36,378 nt of DNA from Holosporaceae bacterium UBA3830. GTDB taxonomy: Bacteria > Pseudomonadota > Alphaproteobacteria > UBA3830. A program made the position numbers and the translations under genes. Positions 18,926-26,584 of the stretch are shown piece after piece (position 1 is the stretch's first letter; each line of letters begins with the position of its first letter). The DNA lies in assembly GCA_002393025.1 (NCBI GenBank), contig DGIE01000035.1, forward strand, positions 1-36,378, written 5' to 3'. The notes beneath the pieces are model-generated. The model was not told the origin of the DNA, did not search any database, and worked only from the letters and a program-made list of their open reading frames with translations.

Positions 18926-20299
18926 TTGAATGTGTTAAAGAATAGAAGGGTATATAAAGTATTTGGTCTATTATTATGTATTAGTTCCATAAATCTCCAT
19001 GTAGGAGGAATGCTGATAGATAACAAAGAACAGAATGAAAGTTTTGAAATTAGTCGACCTTTATCAGAGTGGCCAAAGATATCTCAGTCCTCGAGACAGG
19101 AAGAAATTTGTTATGAATTGACATGGGATAAAAACAGGAGTTTGGAAGAGAACAGATGTGAATTGATAAACAGATTCCTTTCAATTTGTTGTGATTTTTC
19201 TTTCAGGGTAAAAGAATCAACGTCAAATGGAATATATTCAGGGGAATTTGATACAGGAGAGAGTATTGTTTTTGTGAATAAAGAGATGCATACGTTTGTG
19301 GATCTTGAGTCGGACAGAGTGACGTTTTTTAGTGAAAATGATAAACAAGAAGGGCTGGAAGTACATCCGATAACAAGTATGATGGAAAACATAAAGCCCA
19401 TTAATTTTGAAGAATGGATGGTAGGTGAATTTGAAAGATACGTACAGAGATTTGCCGAAGATCCTGTGGGATGTGAAATATTAAGGAGGTCTATAGCGAA
19501 ATATGAAGCATCGCAAATTGATCTGCCGAAAATAAGGTTCATTCCGACAGATGATCAAAAAATGACTTTAGCTTATACTGCGGGAAGCTATGTATGGAAA
19601 TACGTAAAAAGACGAGGTCGACCGAGTTTTGGCATGTATGCAGAATATTGCAGAGAGAATAGATTTATAGTGTTTTCTCCGGAATGGTTTAATGCTGATC
19701 AGGAAGGATTAATTTTAAAATTAAAACGTAAAAAAACGGATCTTGGTTCTGAGCGTTTTGCTGTAGATATGGGGATTATGCCAAGAGAAGCAAGTTTGAT
19801 GTACCAGATCATATATGCAATACATGCAATAAAAAATGATGATCATAATAAAACCCAGGTAATAGAGAATCGAGATGCAAAAAATTATTTTTGTGGTAGT
19901 TTTGAGGGCGTTGGTCCGTTTTCAATAGCAAGAAAACGAATAAATGTCTCGATTTTTAGGAATGATAAGATATATCGTGTGATGTACGGTTTAACAAAAC
20001 ATGGGTTTGATTTAATAAATGAATCGTCTTATTTGGCTCACAAATATAACTTCATAAGGCCTGCGTACACAGGTTCCCAAACAAGGATGCATGTAAATGG
20101 GAAAGTATTGGACAAAAAAGAATCCGCTAAGTTTTTGAAAACATTTCTGAGGACAAACGGAGATTTTGATTTATACAAATATTTTCTGTCCTCAAAATCG
20201 CCGATAAAATATCCGGAATTTGGCGTGGGGCAGTACAGATGTTCCGATGTGGATTTTGAGAGAAAAAGAACGAACAGAATGAGTCATAGACGAAAATGA
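18926..20299 (+). CDS. Orphan exported protein, possible degenerate M91-like domain
   Basis: This is a 457-residue protein that I do not recognise. The TTG start has GAGGAG 6 nt upstream; a GTG 6 nt later is the alternative. Residues 8-28 look like a signal peptide. The region about 165-300 has the outline of the M91/NleD-type effector zinc peptidases: a helix ending EDPVGCEILRRSI, a strand KIRFIPTDD, a strand ENRFIVFSPEWF, then an alpha-helix LMYQIIYAIHA. That helix sits where HExxH would be, but the zinc-binding His and catalytic Glu are replaced. The match is by eye only and weak. The C-terminal 150 residues are basic. It is monocistronic, between the fabI terminator and convergent rpmG. 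Confidence 0.7.
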   Translation: MNVLKNRRVYKVFGLLLCISSINLHVGGMLIDNKEQNESFEISRPLSEWPKISQSSRQEEICYELTWDKNRSLEENRCELINRFLSICCDFSFRVKESTSNGIYSGEFDTGESIVFVNKEMHTFVDLESDRVTFFSENDKQEGLEVHPITSMMENIKPINFEEWMVGEFERYVQRFAEDPVGCEILRRSIAKYEASQIDLPKIRFIPTDDQKMTLAYTAGSYVWKYVKRRGRPSFGMYAEYCRENRFIVFSPEWFNADQEGLILKLKRKKTDLGSERFAVDMGIMPREASLMYQIIYAIHAIKNDDHNKTQVIENRDAKNYFCGSFEGVGPFSIARKRINVSIFRNDKIYRVMYGLTKHGFDLINESSYLAHKYNFIRPAYTGSQTRMHVNGKVLDKKESAKFLKTFLRTNGDFDLYKYFLSSKSPIKYPEFGVGQYRCSDVDFERKRTNRMSHRRK

Positions 20300-20371
20300 C
20301 TTTCGGTTTGAGAATTTTATTGTTCGAGGTTCATCCCCATTCGGATTGCTCCCTCTTAAATAAAAGTGAAC

Positions 20372-20399
20372 AAAGGATCAGTGATACAGCTGGTCCTTT
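20372..20399. terminator. Hairpin between convergent genes
   Basis: A 10-bp stem (AAAGGATCAG with CTGGTCCTTT, one G-T pair) encloses an 8-nt loop. It lies between the orphan gene (plus) and rpmG (minus). Neither side has a clean T-run, so termination is likely but not certain. Confidence 0.45.
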
Positions 20400-20402
20400 A
20401 TA

Positions 20403-20430
20403 TAAAAAAAACCCAACCATTGGCTGGGTT
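20403..20430 (-). terminator. Rho-independent terminator of rpmG
   Basis: AACCCA (20410-20415) pairs with TGGGTT (20425-20430), with an inner CC/GG pair. On the minus strand it is followed by eight T residues. It lies about 25 nt beyond the rpmG stop. Confidence 0.75.
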
Positions 20431-20455
20431 CTATACGAATCTCAAAAGAAAAAAA

Positions 20456-20623
20456 CTATTTTATTTTTGCTTCCTTAAACAGGACATGCTTACGCACTAC
20501 CGGATCGTATTTTCTCATCTCCATTTTTTCAGGCTGTTTTCTCGGATTTCTCTTTTTTACATAGAAAAAACCTGTGTCTGCAGTACTAAGCATTTTAACA
20601 AGCATTGTTGCTGATTTAGCCAT
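20456..20623 (-). CDS. rpmG: 50S ribosomal protein L33
   Basis: This is the 55-residue ribosomal protein bL33. It starts [20 protein letters not shown] and continues [14 protein letters not shown] with the typical [14 protein letters not shown] ending. It lacks the C-x2-C pairs of the zinc-binding form, unlike the L32 in this window. The ATG at 20623 has GGAG 6 nt upstream. A longer in-frame start is not supported. Confidence 0.96.
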   Translation of the reverse strand: MAKSATMLVKMLSTADTGFFYVKKRNPRKQPEKMEMRKYDPVVRKHVLFKEAKIK

Positions 20624-20672
20624 ATTAAACTCCAACAAAACGGAGAAATTCTACCATGTATCACAAAAAAAT

Positions 20673-21431
20673 TCAAGTAGCAAACTGCTCCTCAAGGATC
20701 TTCTTCTCTAGCGTATTATCAGGATCTAACAAAAGGGAAAAAGAAAGGGATTTATCCTGTATGATCTTAACATTTACAGCATTCCTAAACTCAACATAAT
20801 CGGCGACTGCACAGACTGGTCTGGAACTATTGTACAAAACTTTCAATTCGACACAAGTTTCCGATGGAAGAAGTGCTCCACGCCAACACCTCGGACGAAA
20901 CGAGCTGATCGGTGTAAGCGCTATTAGAGAAGCTCCCGAAGGAATGATAGGTCCCCCTGCCGAGTAATTATATGCGGTACTTCCCAAGGCTGAAGAAGTT
21001 ATCAATCCATCACATACCAATTCCTTCAAACGAACCATTCCATTAATTTTTACCTGCAACTTGGCGGATTGATGGGTTTCTCTAAGTAAATACACCTCAT
21101 TGACCGCGATAGCTGAATATATCTCTCCGTTCTTCTTTTCGACCCATGCTCGGAGAGGATGAAATTTTAACGGCACAGCGTTTTCGATTCTTTGAACTAG
21201 ATCTTCCGTTTGATATTTGTTCGTAAGAAATCCCAGGTCACCGCAGTTCATGCCATAAACCGGCAGATTATGTTGATAATTCTCGTGAAAAGCCCGAAGA
21301 ATCATTCCATCGCCTGACAACACGACTATACAGTCCGCCTCGTAAGCTTGGCACTGCCCGTAGAGCTTCACCATTGTCTCATAGGCCTCTTTTGACTTCT
21401 CATTAGAAGAGTAAACAAAATGTATTTTCAC
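20673..21431 (-). CDS. nadK: NAD kinase
   Basis: NAD kinase phosphorylates NAD+ to NADP+. The alphaproteobacterial short form (252 residues) is clear from the start KIHFVYSS, the nucleotide motif LSGDGMILRAFH, the substrate motifs AVNEVYLLRE and DGLITSSALGSTAYNYSAGGP. The almost invariant GGDG reads SGDG here (S39), which is unusual. The start is a GTG with GGGG 6 nt upstream. The next gene upstream on the same strand is the XRE regulator. Confidence 0.92.
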   Translation of the reverse strand: MKIHFVYSSNEKSKEAYETMVKLYGQCQAYEADCIVVLSGDGMILRAFHENYQHNLPVYGMNCGDLGFLTNKYQTEDLVQRIENAVPLKFHPLRAWVEKKNGEIYSAIAVNEVYLLRETHQSAKLQVKINGMVRLKELVCDGLITSSALGSTAYNYSAGGPIIPSGASLIALTPISSFRPRCWRGALLPSETCVELKVLYNSSRPVCAVADYVEFRNAVNVKIIQDKSLSFSLLLDPDNTLEKKILEEQFAT

Positions 21432-21479
21432 GAATCACCCCGTTAGCCATGCTAGCATACAATTTTCGTGTAGGTAAAG

Positions 21480-21872
21480 CTAATTATTTTCTGAAAGTAA
21501 TGCTATTTTCTTTACCAGATCTAAAATTTGCCTTTTTAGGATAGGATCTTGAATTTTTGAAAAATAGCTGAGTAGTATACTCGATTCTTTGTCATAAGCC
21601 TGATATGACACGTCCTTATCATCGTGTAAAACTGTATCATTACTGTAGCCATCCACAAAGTAGGAGAAATCCACCCCCAGAATTTTCGATATTTGGAATA
21701 GGGTGCTAGCGCTGATTCTATTTTTTCCGCTTTCATACTTTTGGACTTGTTGAAACGATACTCCCAATTTTTCACCAAGCTTTACTTGGCTCATACTCAA
21801 TGAGGAACGCCTTTGTTTAACTTTTTGGCCGATAAAAGAATCTAAACTTATAACTTCATGACCATATTCCAT
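21480..21872 (-). CDS. XRE-family transcriptional regulator
   Basis: This is a 130-residue DNA-binding protein with an N-terminal HTH_3 domain (about residues 9-70): IGQKVKQRRSSLSMSQVKLG, then GVSFQQVQKYESGKNRISAS and the dimerisation-like VDFSYFVDG. This is the pattern of the alphaproteobacterial PraR/PhrR-type regulators. The ATG at 21872 is chosen because AAGGAGG lies 6 nt upstream and a promoter would start transcription near 21888, after the longer start at 21959. The regulated genes are unknown. It faces away from the isc operon, whose control it might share, but nothing proves this. Confidence 0.9.
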   Translation of the reverse strand: MEYGHEVISLDSFIGQKVKQRRSSLSMSQVKLGEKLGVSFQQVQKYESGKNRISASTLFQISKILGVDFSYFVDGYSNDTVLHDDKDVSYQAYDKESSILLSYFSKIQDPILKRQILDLVKKIALLSENN

Positions 21873-21894
21873 AACAGTCCTCCTTTCCGCTCTT

Positions 21895-21923
21895 ATTCTA
21901 GTACAAAATGGTCGTTTTTTAAA
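21895..21923 (-). promoter_or_regulatory. Candidate promoter of the XRE regulator
   Basis: On the minus strand TTTAAA (21918-21923) and TAGAAT (21895-21900) are 17 nt apart, about 23 nt upstream of the chosen ATG. Confidence 0.4.
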
Positions 21924-22188
21924 GAATATAGAAGAGTTTTTCTTTTTTGAATTAAGCATAAAAATATTGTTAAATAATACATTACAACCATAAATAGTAA
22001 TTTAATTTTTATTGTTAAATATGAAAAATTATACTAATAATTAAAATTTATTTAGGGAAAATAACTGGTTATTGGATGAACTTTAGTTTTTAAACCGCTG
22101 TAGATATATATCAAAAGTTGTATGCTTTCAATAAGATAGCCGATAAAAAATATTGAGAATCAGAGGACAAAAACACGTACAAAAAATA

Positions 22189-22218
22189 TTGCAACTCACT
22201 ATTATATTGTCATACAAT
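22189..22218 (+). promoter_or_regulatory. Candidate isc promoter overlapping a palindrome
   Basis: TTGCAA (22189-22194) and TACAAT (22213-22218) are 18 nt apart. The -10 overlaps the inverted repeat ATTGT-CAT-ACAAT (22206-22218), which could be an operator. The predicted start near 22225 would leave a very short leader with the Shine-Dalgarno at its tip, so the exact assignment is doubtful. Confidence 0.28.
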
Positions 22219-22237
22219 GTAAATGAGAGGAATTGCT

Positions 22238-23386
22238 ATGAATGTCTATATGGATTATCAAGCAACAACTCCTTGCGATAAGAGGGTTGTTGATGAAATG
22301 TTGCCGTATTTTACCGAAAAGTTTGGAAATCCTCACTCGGGTCATGCTCTGGGATTGCGGGCAAATGAAGGAGTAGAAATTGCTCGAAAAAAAATTGCAG
22401 ATCTTATCCACGCAAATGATCCTCGTGAAATTGTTTTTACTTCGGGGGCGACAGAGTCTAACAATTTAGCGATTAAAGGCGCAGTGCATTACTACAAGAG
22501 TGATCGAAAAAAGATTATAACCTCAGCGATTGAACACAAATGCGTTTTGGAAACTTGCCGTTCCCTTCAATCTGAAGGATATGAAGTCGTATTCGTCCCT
22601 GTATTGAGTAATGGTATTGTTGACATGGATTTCCTTCAGAGGGAGATCGATGACAATACGATTTTGGTTTCGATTATGACGGTTAACAACGAAATCGGGA
22701 CGATTCAGCCGATAAAGGAAATCAGCAAAATTTGTCGAGAGCATGGAGTTCTGTTTCATACGGATGCTGCCCAGGCTGTCGGAAAGGTGGAAGTTGATGT
22801 CGCTGATGTAGATCTGATGAGTATTTCCGGACATAAAATTTATGGGCCGAAAGGTGTGGGTGCGTTGTATGTTCGGATTAAACCAAGAATTCGCTTAACT
22901 CCGTTGTTTTCAGGAGGTGGTCAAGAAAGAGGGGTTCGTTCAGGAACTTTGGCTGTTCCGTTATGTGTAGGGCTTGGAAAAGCTTGCGAGATTGCGAAAA
23001 ATGAGATGCATCAAGAAGCAGAGCGACTTACCGAGATGAAAAATCATTTTATTGGTAAGATCTTATCTCGGCTGGAGAAAGTTTACCTTAACGGTGATCG
23101 TGAAAAAAGAATTCCAGGATGTTTGAACTTTAGTTTCGAAGGAGTTGAGGGCGAAAGTATAATGCTGGGAATGCCTGAAGTTTGCGTTTCTTCCGGATCT
23201 GCATGTACTTCCGCTTCTTTGGAACCTTCTTATGTTTTAAAGGCATTGTCGATACGTGAAGATTTAGCTCACTGCTCTTTGAGAATCGGGTTAGGTCGGT
23301 TTACGACTTTTGAGGAGGTTGAGTACGTATCTGATAAAATAATAGAAACGGTCACTCGTTTGCGCAGTATGAGTCCGCTTTGGTAG
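22238..23386 (+). CDS. iscS: Cysteine desulfurase IscS
   Basis: IscS is the PLP enzyme that takes sulfur from cysteine as a persulfide for Fe-S assembly on IscU and for tRNA thiolation. The start NVYMDYQATTPCDKRV, H100 in SAIEHKCVLET, the PLP lysine K200 in SISGHKIYGPKG, and the persulfide Cys C323 in SSGSACTSASLEP are all intact. The ATG at 22238 has GAGAGG 7 nt upstream. The in-frame ATG at 22223 would overlap that site. Length 382 fits. It heads the operon iscS-iscU-iscA-hscB-hscA-fdx, with no iscR before it. Confidence 0.96.
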   Translation: MNVYMDYQATTPCDKRVVDEMLPYFTEKFGNPHSGHALGLRANEGVEIARKKIADLIHANDPREIVFTSGATESNNLAIKGAVHYYKSDRKKIITSAIEHKCVLETCRSLQSEGYEVVFVPVLSNGIVDMDFLQREIDDNTILVSIMTVNNEIGTIQPIKEISKICREHGVLFHTDAAQAVGKVEVDVADVDLMSISGHKIYGPKGVGALYVRIKPRIRLTPLFSGGGQERGVRSGTLAVPLCVGLGKACEIAKNEMHQEAERLTEMKNHFIGKILSRLEKVYLNGDREKRIPGCLNFSFEGVEGESIMLGMPEVCVSSGSACTSASLEPSYVLKALSIREDLAHCSLRIGLGRFTTFEEVEYVSDKIIETVTRLRSMSPLW

Positions 23387-23415
23387 AGGAAATTTTGTAA
23401 GGAGAAAAAAAAAAG

Positions 23416-23814
23416 GTGAAATATTCAGAGAAACTAATGGAGCTTTATTCGAATCCGAAAAATGTCGGAAGTTTGGATGAAAAGGATGAAAATGTCGGAA
23501 CTTCAGTTGTTGGTGCGCCAAGTTGCGGTGATGTCATAAAATTGCAGATAAAGGTGGATGAAGAAGGGAAGATTTCTGATGCAAAATTCAAAACCTTCGG
23601 ATGTGGTGCGGCGATAGCTTCCAGTGCATTAATTACAGATTGGGTTCAAGGGAAGACTTTGAGTGAGGCAAAAAAAATAAAAAATCAGGACGTAGCCGAG
23701 TATTTGTCATTGCCTCCGGTGAAGGCACACTGTTCAGTTTTGGCAGAAGAAGCGATCGAGAAGGCAATCGAAAATTATTTGTCCAAGAAAGGAGAAGAGA
23801 CATGCAAAAAATAA
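23416..23814 (+). CDS. iscU: Fe-S scaffold protein IscU
   Basis: IscU is the scaffold on which 2Fe-2S clusters are assembled. Ligands are in place: C37 and D39 (GAPSCGDV), C63 (TFGCGAAIASS), and H105-C106. The LPPVK motif recognised by HscA lies at 99-103. The start is a GTG preceding KYSEKLMELYSNPKNVG, which aligns with the usual start; a GGAG lies about 11 nt upstream. Length 132. It overlaps iscA by 13 nt. Confidence 0.95.
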   Translation: MKYSEKLMELYSNPKNVGSLDEKDENVGTSVVGAPSCGDVIKLQIKVDEEGKISDAKFKTFGCGAAIASSALITDWVQGKTLSEAKKIKNQDVAEYLSLPPVKAHCSVLAEEAIEKAIENYLSKKGEETCKK

Positions 23815-24164
23815 TAAATTTCACGGAGAAGGCTTTGGATTTCTTGAAAAAATCTATCAAGGAAGAAAAATGTTTGGGCATGAGAATAAACATTGTTTCC
23901 GGTGGCTGCAGCGGTATGACTTACGACCTTAATTTTGTGAATGAACAAAAAAGTGAGGATCTTTTGGTCGAGGAAGACGGTGTGAGAATTTTTATCGCAC
24001 CAAAAGCCGTAATGTTTATCTCAGGAATGACTTTGGATTATGTAAAAAGTCCGATGGGCGGAAATTTAGTTTTCCAAAATCCGAATGCGAAAACAAAATG
24101 CGGTTGCGGGAAGTCTTTCAGCGTAGATTCATCACCATGTTGCAGCGGAAATTGTTGTTCGTGA
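23802..24164 (+). CDS. iscA: A-type Fe-S carrier IscA with a cysteine-rich tail
   Basis: IscA delivers Fe or Fe-S clusters to targets. The HesB/IscA domain (about 1-107) has the three usual Cys: C36 in GGCSGM and C100 and C102 in CGCGKSF. Most relatives end just after this motif. Here a tail, SVDSSPCCSGNCCS, adds four more Cys (113, 114, 118, 119) as CC-x3-CC, which could be metal-binding. The gene overlaps iscU by 13 nt and precedes hscB by 1 nt. Confidence 0.93.
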   Translation: MQKIINFTEKALDFLKKSIKEEKCLGMRINIVSGGCSGMTYDLNFVNEQKSEDLLVEEDGVRIFIAPKAVMFISGMTLDYVKSPMGGNLVFQNPNAKTKCGCGKSFSVDSSPCCSGNCCS

Positions 24165-24165
24165 T

Positions 24166-24603
24166 ATGAATTATTTTGAAATTTTGAGACTCCCGATTAA
24201 ATATGACATGGATGTGGATTTGTTGACGAAGAATTATTTTTCTTCGTTACGGAGTTCCGAGAGTTCGGTTGATTCAGGGTTGTTAAATGAGGCATATAGT
24301 GTTTTGAAGAACGACCTTAAAAGGGCTGAATATTTTTTGAATTTGAAAAATGTCTCTACCGAAAAAATGTCGTCAGAACTCGCAATTCAGATGTTCGAAA
24401 TGAGAGAAAAATATGAGTCTTTTGCAAATTGGGAGGAAAAAATAGAATTTCAAAAAAAAATAAAAAGGAAGATTAAGGAATTGATTTCATACCTAAAAGA
24501 AAATGAAGGTGATTTGAAAAAGTTCTCGGAAATTTTTAGTGAATTGAAGTTTTTGAATTCGTTTTTGGAAAAAGAAAGATCAGATGTTTACAGTAGGGAT
24601 TGA
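24166..24603 (+). CDS. hscB: HscB-like co-chaperone lacking the HPD motif
   Basis: HscB is the J-domain co-chaperone that brings IscU to HscA and triggers its ATPase. Position, the start MNYFEILRLPIKYDMDVDLL, the segment LNEAYSVLKNDLKRAEYFLNL, and the C-terminal helical bundle identify it. In known HscB proteins the helix after the start leads to a Y-HPD-KF motif. Here the same helix reads KNYFSSLRSSESS and then continues, so no HPD exists at residues 27-36. Length 145, below the usual 165-175. The gene overlaps hscA by 20 nt. The reading frame is unbroken, so this is not a simple frameshift. Confidence 0.83.
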   Translation: MNYFEILRLPIKYDMDVDLLTKNYFSSLRSSESSVDSGLLNEAYSVLKNDLKRAEYFLNLKNVSTEKMSSELAIQMFEMREKYESFANWEEKIEFQKKIKRKIKELISYLKENEGDLKKFSEIFSELKFLNSFLEKERSDVYSRD

Positions 24604-26278
24604 TTTAGGCACAACTGCTTCGGTTATATCATATTTGAAGAACGGGGTACCGGAAGTAATTAAGATCGATGGGGGAATTACAGTTCCGTCGGTGGTGAAT
24701 TACGGTGAAGGAAGTCCTATCGTCGGTAGTAAGGCTGTTTACAGTGCAGATGATGCAAATACGGTTTTTTCTGTAAAACGTCGGATGGGAAGCGACGAAA
24801 AAATTTTTGGTCGTAGTCCTGCAGAAATTTCAGCCGACATTCTGTCCTACATAAAGTTGTCTGCTGAGATAAAATTAGGTAAAAAGATCGATGCGGCGGT
24901 TATTACTGTTCCGGCACACTTTTCCGATGCGCAAAGGACTGCCACCAAGCAGGCTGCATCAATTGCTGGAATAAAGGTTTTGCGACTAATTAACGAGCCG
25001 ACAGCTGCATCAATTGCTTTTGGTTTGGATAAAAATAAAAAAGGGATCTTTGCCGTTTATGATCTGGGTGGAGGTACTTTTGATTTTTCCGTGCTGAGAT
25101 TATCGGATGGAATTTTCCAAGTTTTGGCGACAGGTGGAGATAATTATCTAGGCGGAGATGACGTCGATAGAATGATTTTGGAGGATAATTTCCGAAAAAG
25201 TGGAATTTTGGATGCGACGTCCAACGAAAAAATGTTGGGGAAGCGTGTTGCGAAATTTTTGAAAGAAAATCTTGGCGAAAGAATATCCATAGAAACGGAT
25301 TTTATCATTCGTGATCAGCCCTATAAATTTGAATTAACCCGGGAAGATGCAGAAAGGTATTTAAAAAAAATATTTGAAAAAACTTTTTTAATCGCTTCTC
25401 AGGTTTTGGAAGATGCACAACTTTCTTCCGAAGATCTCGACGGAGTGGTTCTTGTCGGGGGAATGACGAAGCTTAGTTTTATAAAAAAATTCGTTACGGA
25501 AAGCTTTGAGGTGCAAATTTTTGATGATATCAGTCCTGAAAAAGCAGTTTCATATGGTGCCGCGATTCATGCCAATTCACTGGTTGAAAAAAATAATATG
25601 TTGCTTATCGATGTAGTGCCGTTGACTTTGGGGGTGGAAACTTTTGGTGGTGGCGTCGATAAAATTATTCATCGAAATACTCCGATTCCGATAACAGAAA
25701 GAAGGGAATACACAACTTATCAGGATAATCAGACAGGTATGAGGTTTAGGGTTTTGCAGGGAGAAAGGCCTTTGGCGGATGAATGTCGAACTTTAGCGAA
25801 TTTTGAGCTGAAAGGGATTCCTGCAATGCCAGCCGGGCTCGCTCGTGTTGTTGTTGAGTTTTCCGTTGATGTAAACGGGCTTTTAGATGTGAAGGCGTAT
25901 GAGAAGACAACCGGGATCAGTCAAGAGATAGTTATCGAGTCATCTGCAGGATTATCTGGTGACGAGATGGTAGAAATTTTGGAGAAAGCTTTTAAAGAAA
26001 AAGAAAATGATGAAATAAAAGCGAATAATATCGCAATAAAAATTGAAACCGAAAGATCAATAAAGTTTTGGAAATCAATAATTGGAGAAATTCCTGAAAA
26101 TTTTCAGGAAATTGCCTATGACAAAATCTCAAAACTGGAAAAAATTTTGTTGGAGGAAAAATTTCAGGAGGTCCTTCTGATAAAAAATGAGTTGGAAAAT
26201 ATTTTCGGAAAATTTTTAGACGAAATTATAAACAATCATCTCAGCGGAAAAAAGTTGCAGGACATACGGAGGTCATAA
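24584..26278 (+). CDS. hscA: Hsp70-class chaperone HscA
   Basis: HscA is the specialised Hsp70 that acts on IscU. The Hsp70 signatures are present: VGIDLGTTASVIS (residues 4-16), YDLGGGTFDFSVL, and VVLVGGMTKLSFI. The interdomain linker region reads DVVPLTLGVETFGGGVDKI, which is the HscA form. Length 564, about 50 less than usual: subdomain IIB and the C-terminal lid are shortened. It starts inside hscB and is followed 2 nt later by fdx. Confidence 0.93.
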   Translation: MFTVGIDLGTTASVISYLKNGVPEVIKIDGGITVPSVVNYGEGSPIVGSKAVYSADDANTVFSVKRRMGSDEKIFGRSPAEISADILSYIKLSAEIKLGKKIDAAVITVPAHFSDAQRTATKQAASIAGIKVLRLINEPTAASIAFGLDKNKKGIFAVYDLGGGTFDFSVLRLSDGIFQVLATGGDNYLGGDDVDRMILEDNFRKSGILDATSNEKMLGKRVAKFLKENLGERISIETDFIIRDQPYKFELTREDAERYLKKIFEKTFLIASQVLEDAQLSSEDLDGVVLVGGMTKLSFIKKFVTESFEVQIFDDISPEKAVSYGAAIHANSLVEKNNMLLIDVVPLTLGVETFGGGVDKIIHRNTPIPITERREYTTYQDNQTGMRFRVLQGERPLADECRTLANFELKGIPAMPAGLARVVVEFSVDVNGLLDVKAYEKTTGISQEIVIESSAGLSGDEMVEILEKAFKEKENDEIKANNIAIKIETERSIKFWKSIIGEIPENFQEIAYDKISKLEKILLEEKFQEVLLIKNELENIFGKFLDEIINNHLSGKKLQDIRRS

Positions 26279-26280
26279 CT

Positions 26281-26580
26281 ATGAACATTACATTCATATT
26301 GAGAGATGGTACTCAGAAAAGTGTTTCTTTTTCAGAAGGCCAAACTGTTTTGCAGGTCGCGGAAGAAAACGGAGTAAAACTTAACAGCAATTGCGAAGGC
26401 TTTGGAGTATGCGGTGGCTGTCATGTGAAAATCGAAAATTTGTTAAACAAATTGCCGGAAATTTCCGAAAAAGAAGACGATACGTTAGACAAAGTTTCCG
26501 AAGTCGGAATGAATTCCCGTCTGGCATGTCAGGTCATTTTGAATTCAGACTTGGATGGATTGGTTGTAAAATTAGTTTAA
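26281..26580 (+). CDS. fdx: 2Fe-2S ferredoxin of the isc operon
   Basis: This is a 99-residue adrenodoxin-type ferredoxin that supplies electrons for Fe-S assembly. Cluster ligands are C38, C44, C47 (CEGFGVCGGC) and C83 (SRLACQV). GGAGG lies 7 nt before the ATG. It is next to hscA and the methyltransferase-like gene that follows after 4 nt. Confidence 0.95.
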   Translation: MNITFILRDGTQKSVSFSEGQTVLQVAEENGVKLNSNCEGFGVCGGCHVKIENLLNKLPEISEKEDDTLDKVSEVGMNSRLACQVILNSDLDGLVVKLV

Positions 26581-26584
26581 TCAG

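Larger units (their letters stand above)
21873..22237. other. 365-bp AT-rich divergent intergenic region
   Basis: This is the longest stretch without a gene. It holds the XRE promoter at one end, and a promoter-like element and short palindrome before iscS at the other. The middle (about 21960-22180) is very AT-rich and I see no RNA gene, repeat or coding frame in it. No Rrf2-type iscR gene is present. Confidence 0.6.

Noticed and set aside
20296..20478. A 60-codon plus-strand frame beginning in the ATGA of the orphan gene stop
   Set aside because: It runs through two hairpins that look like terminators and overlaps rpmG antisense, and the product is not protein-like.
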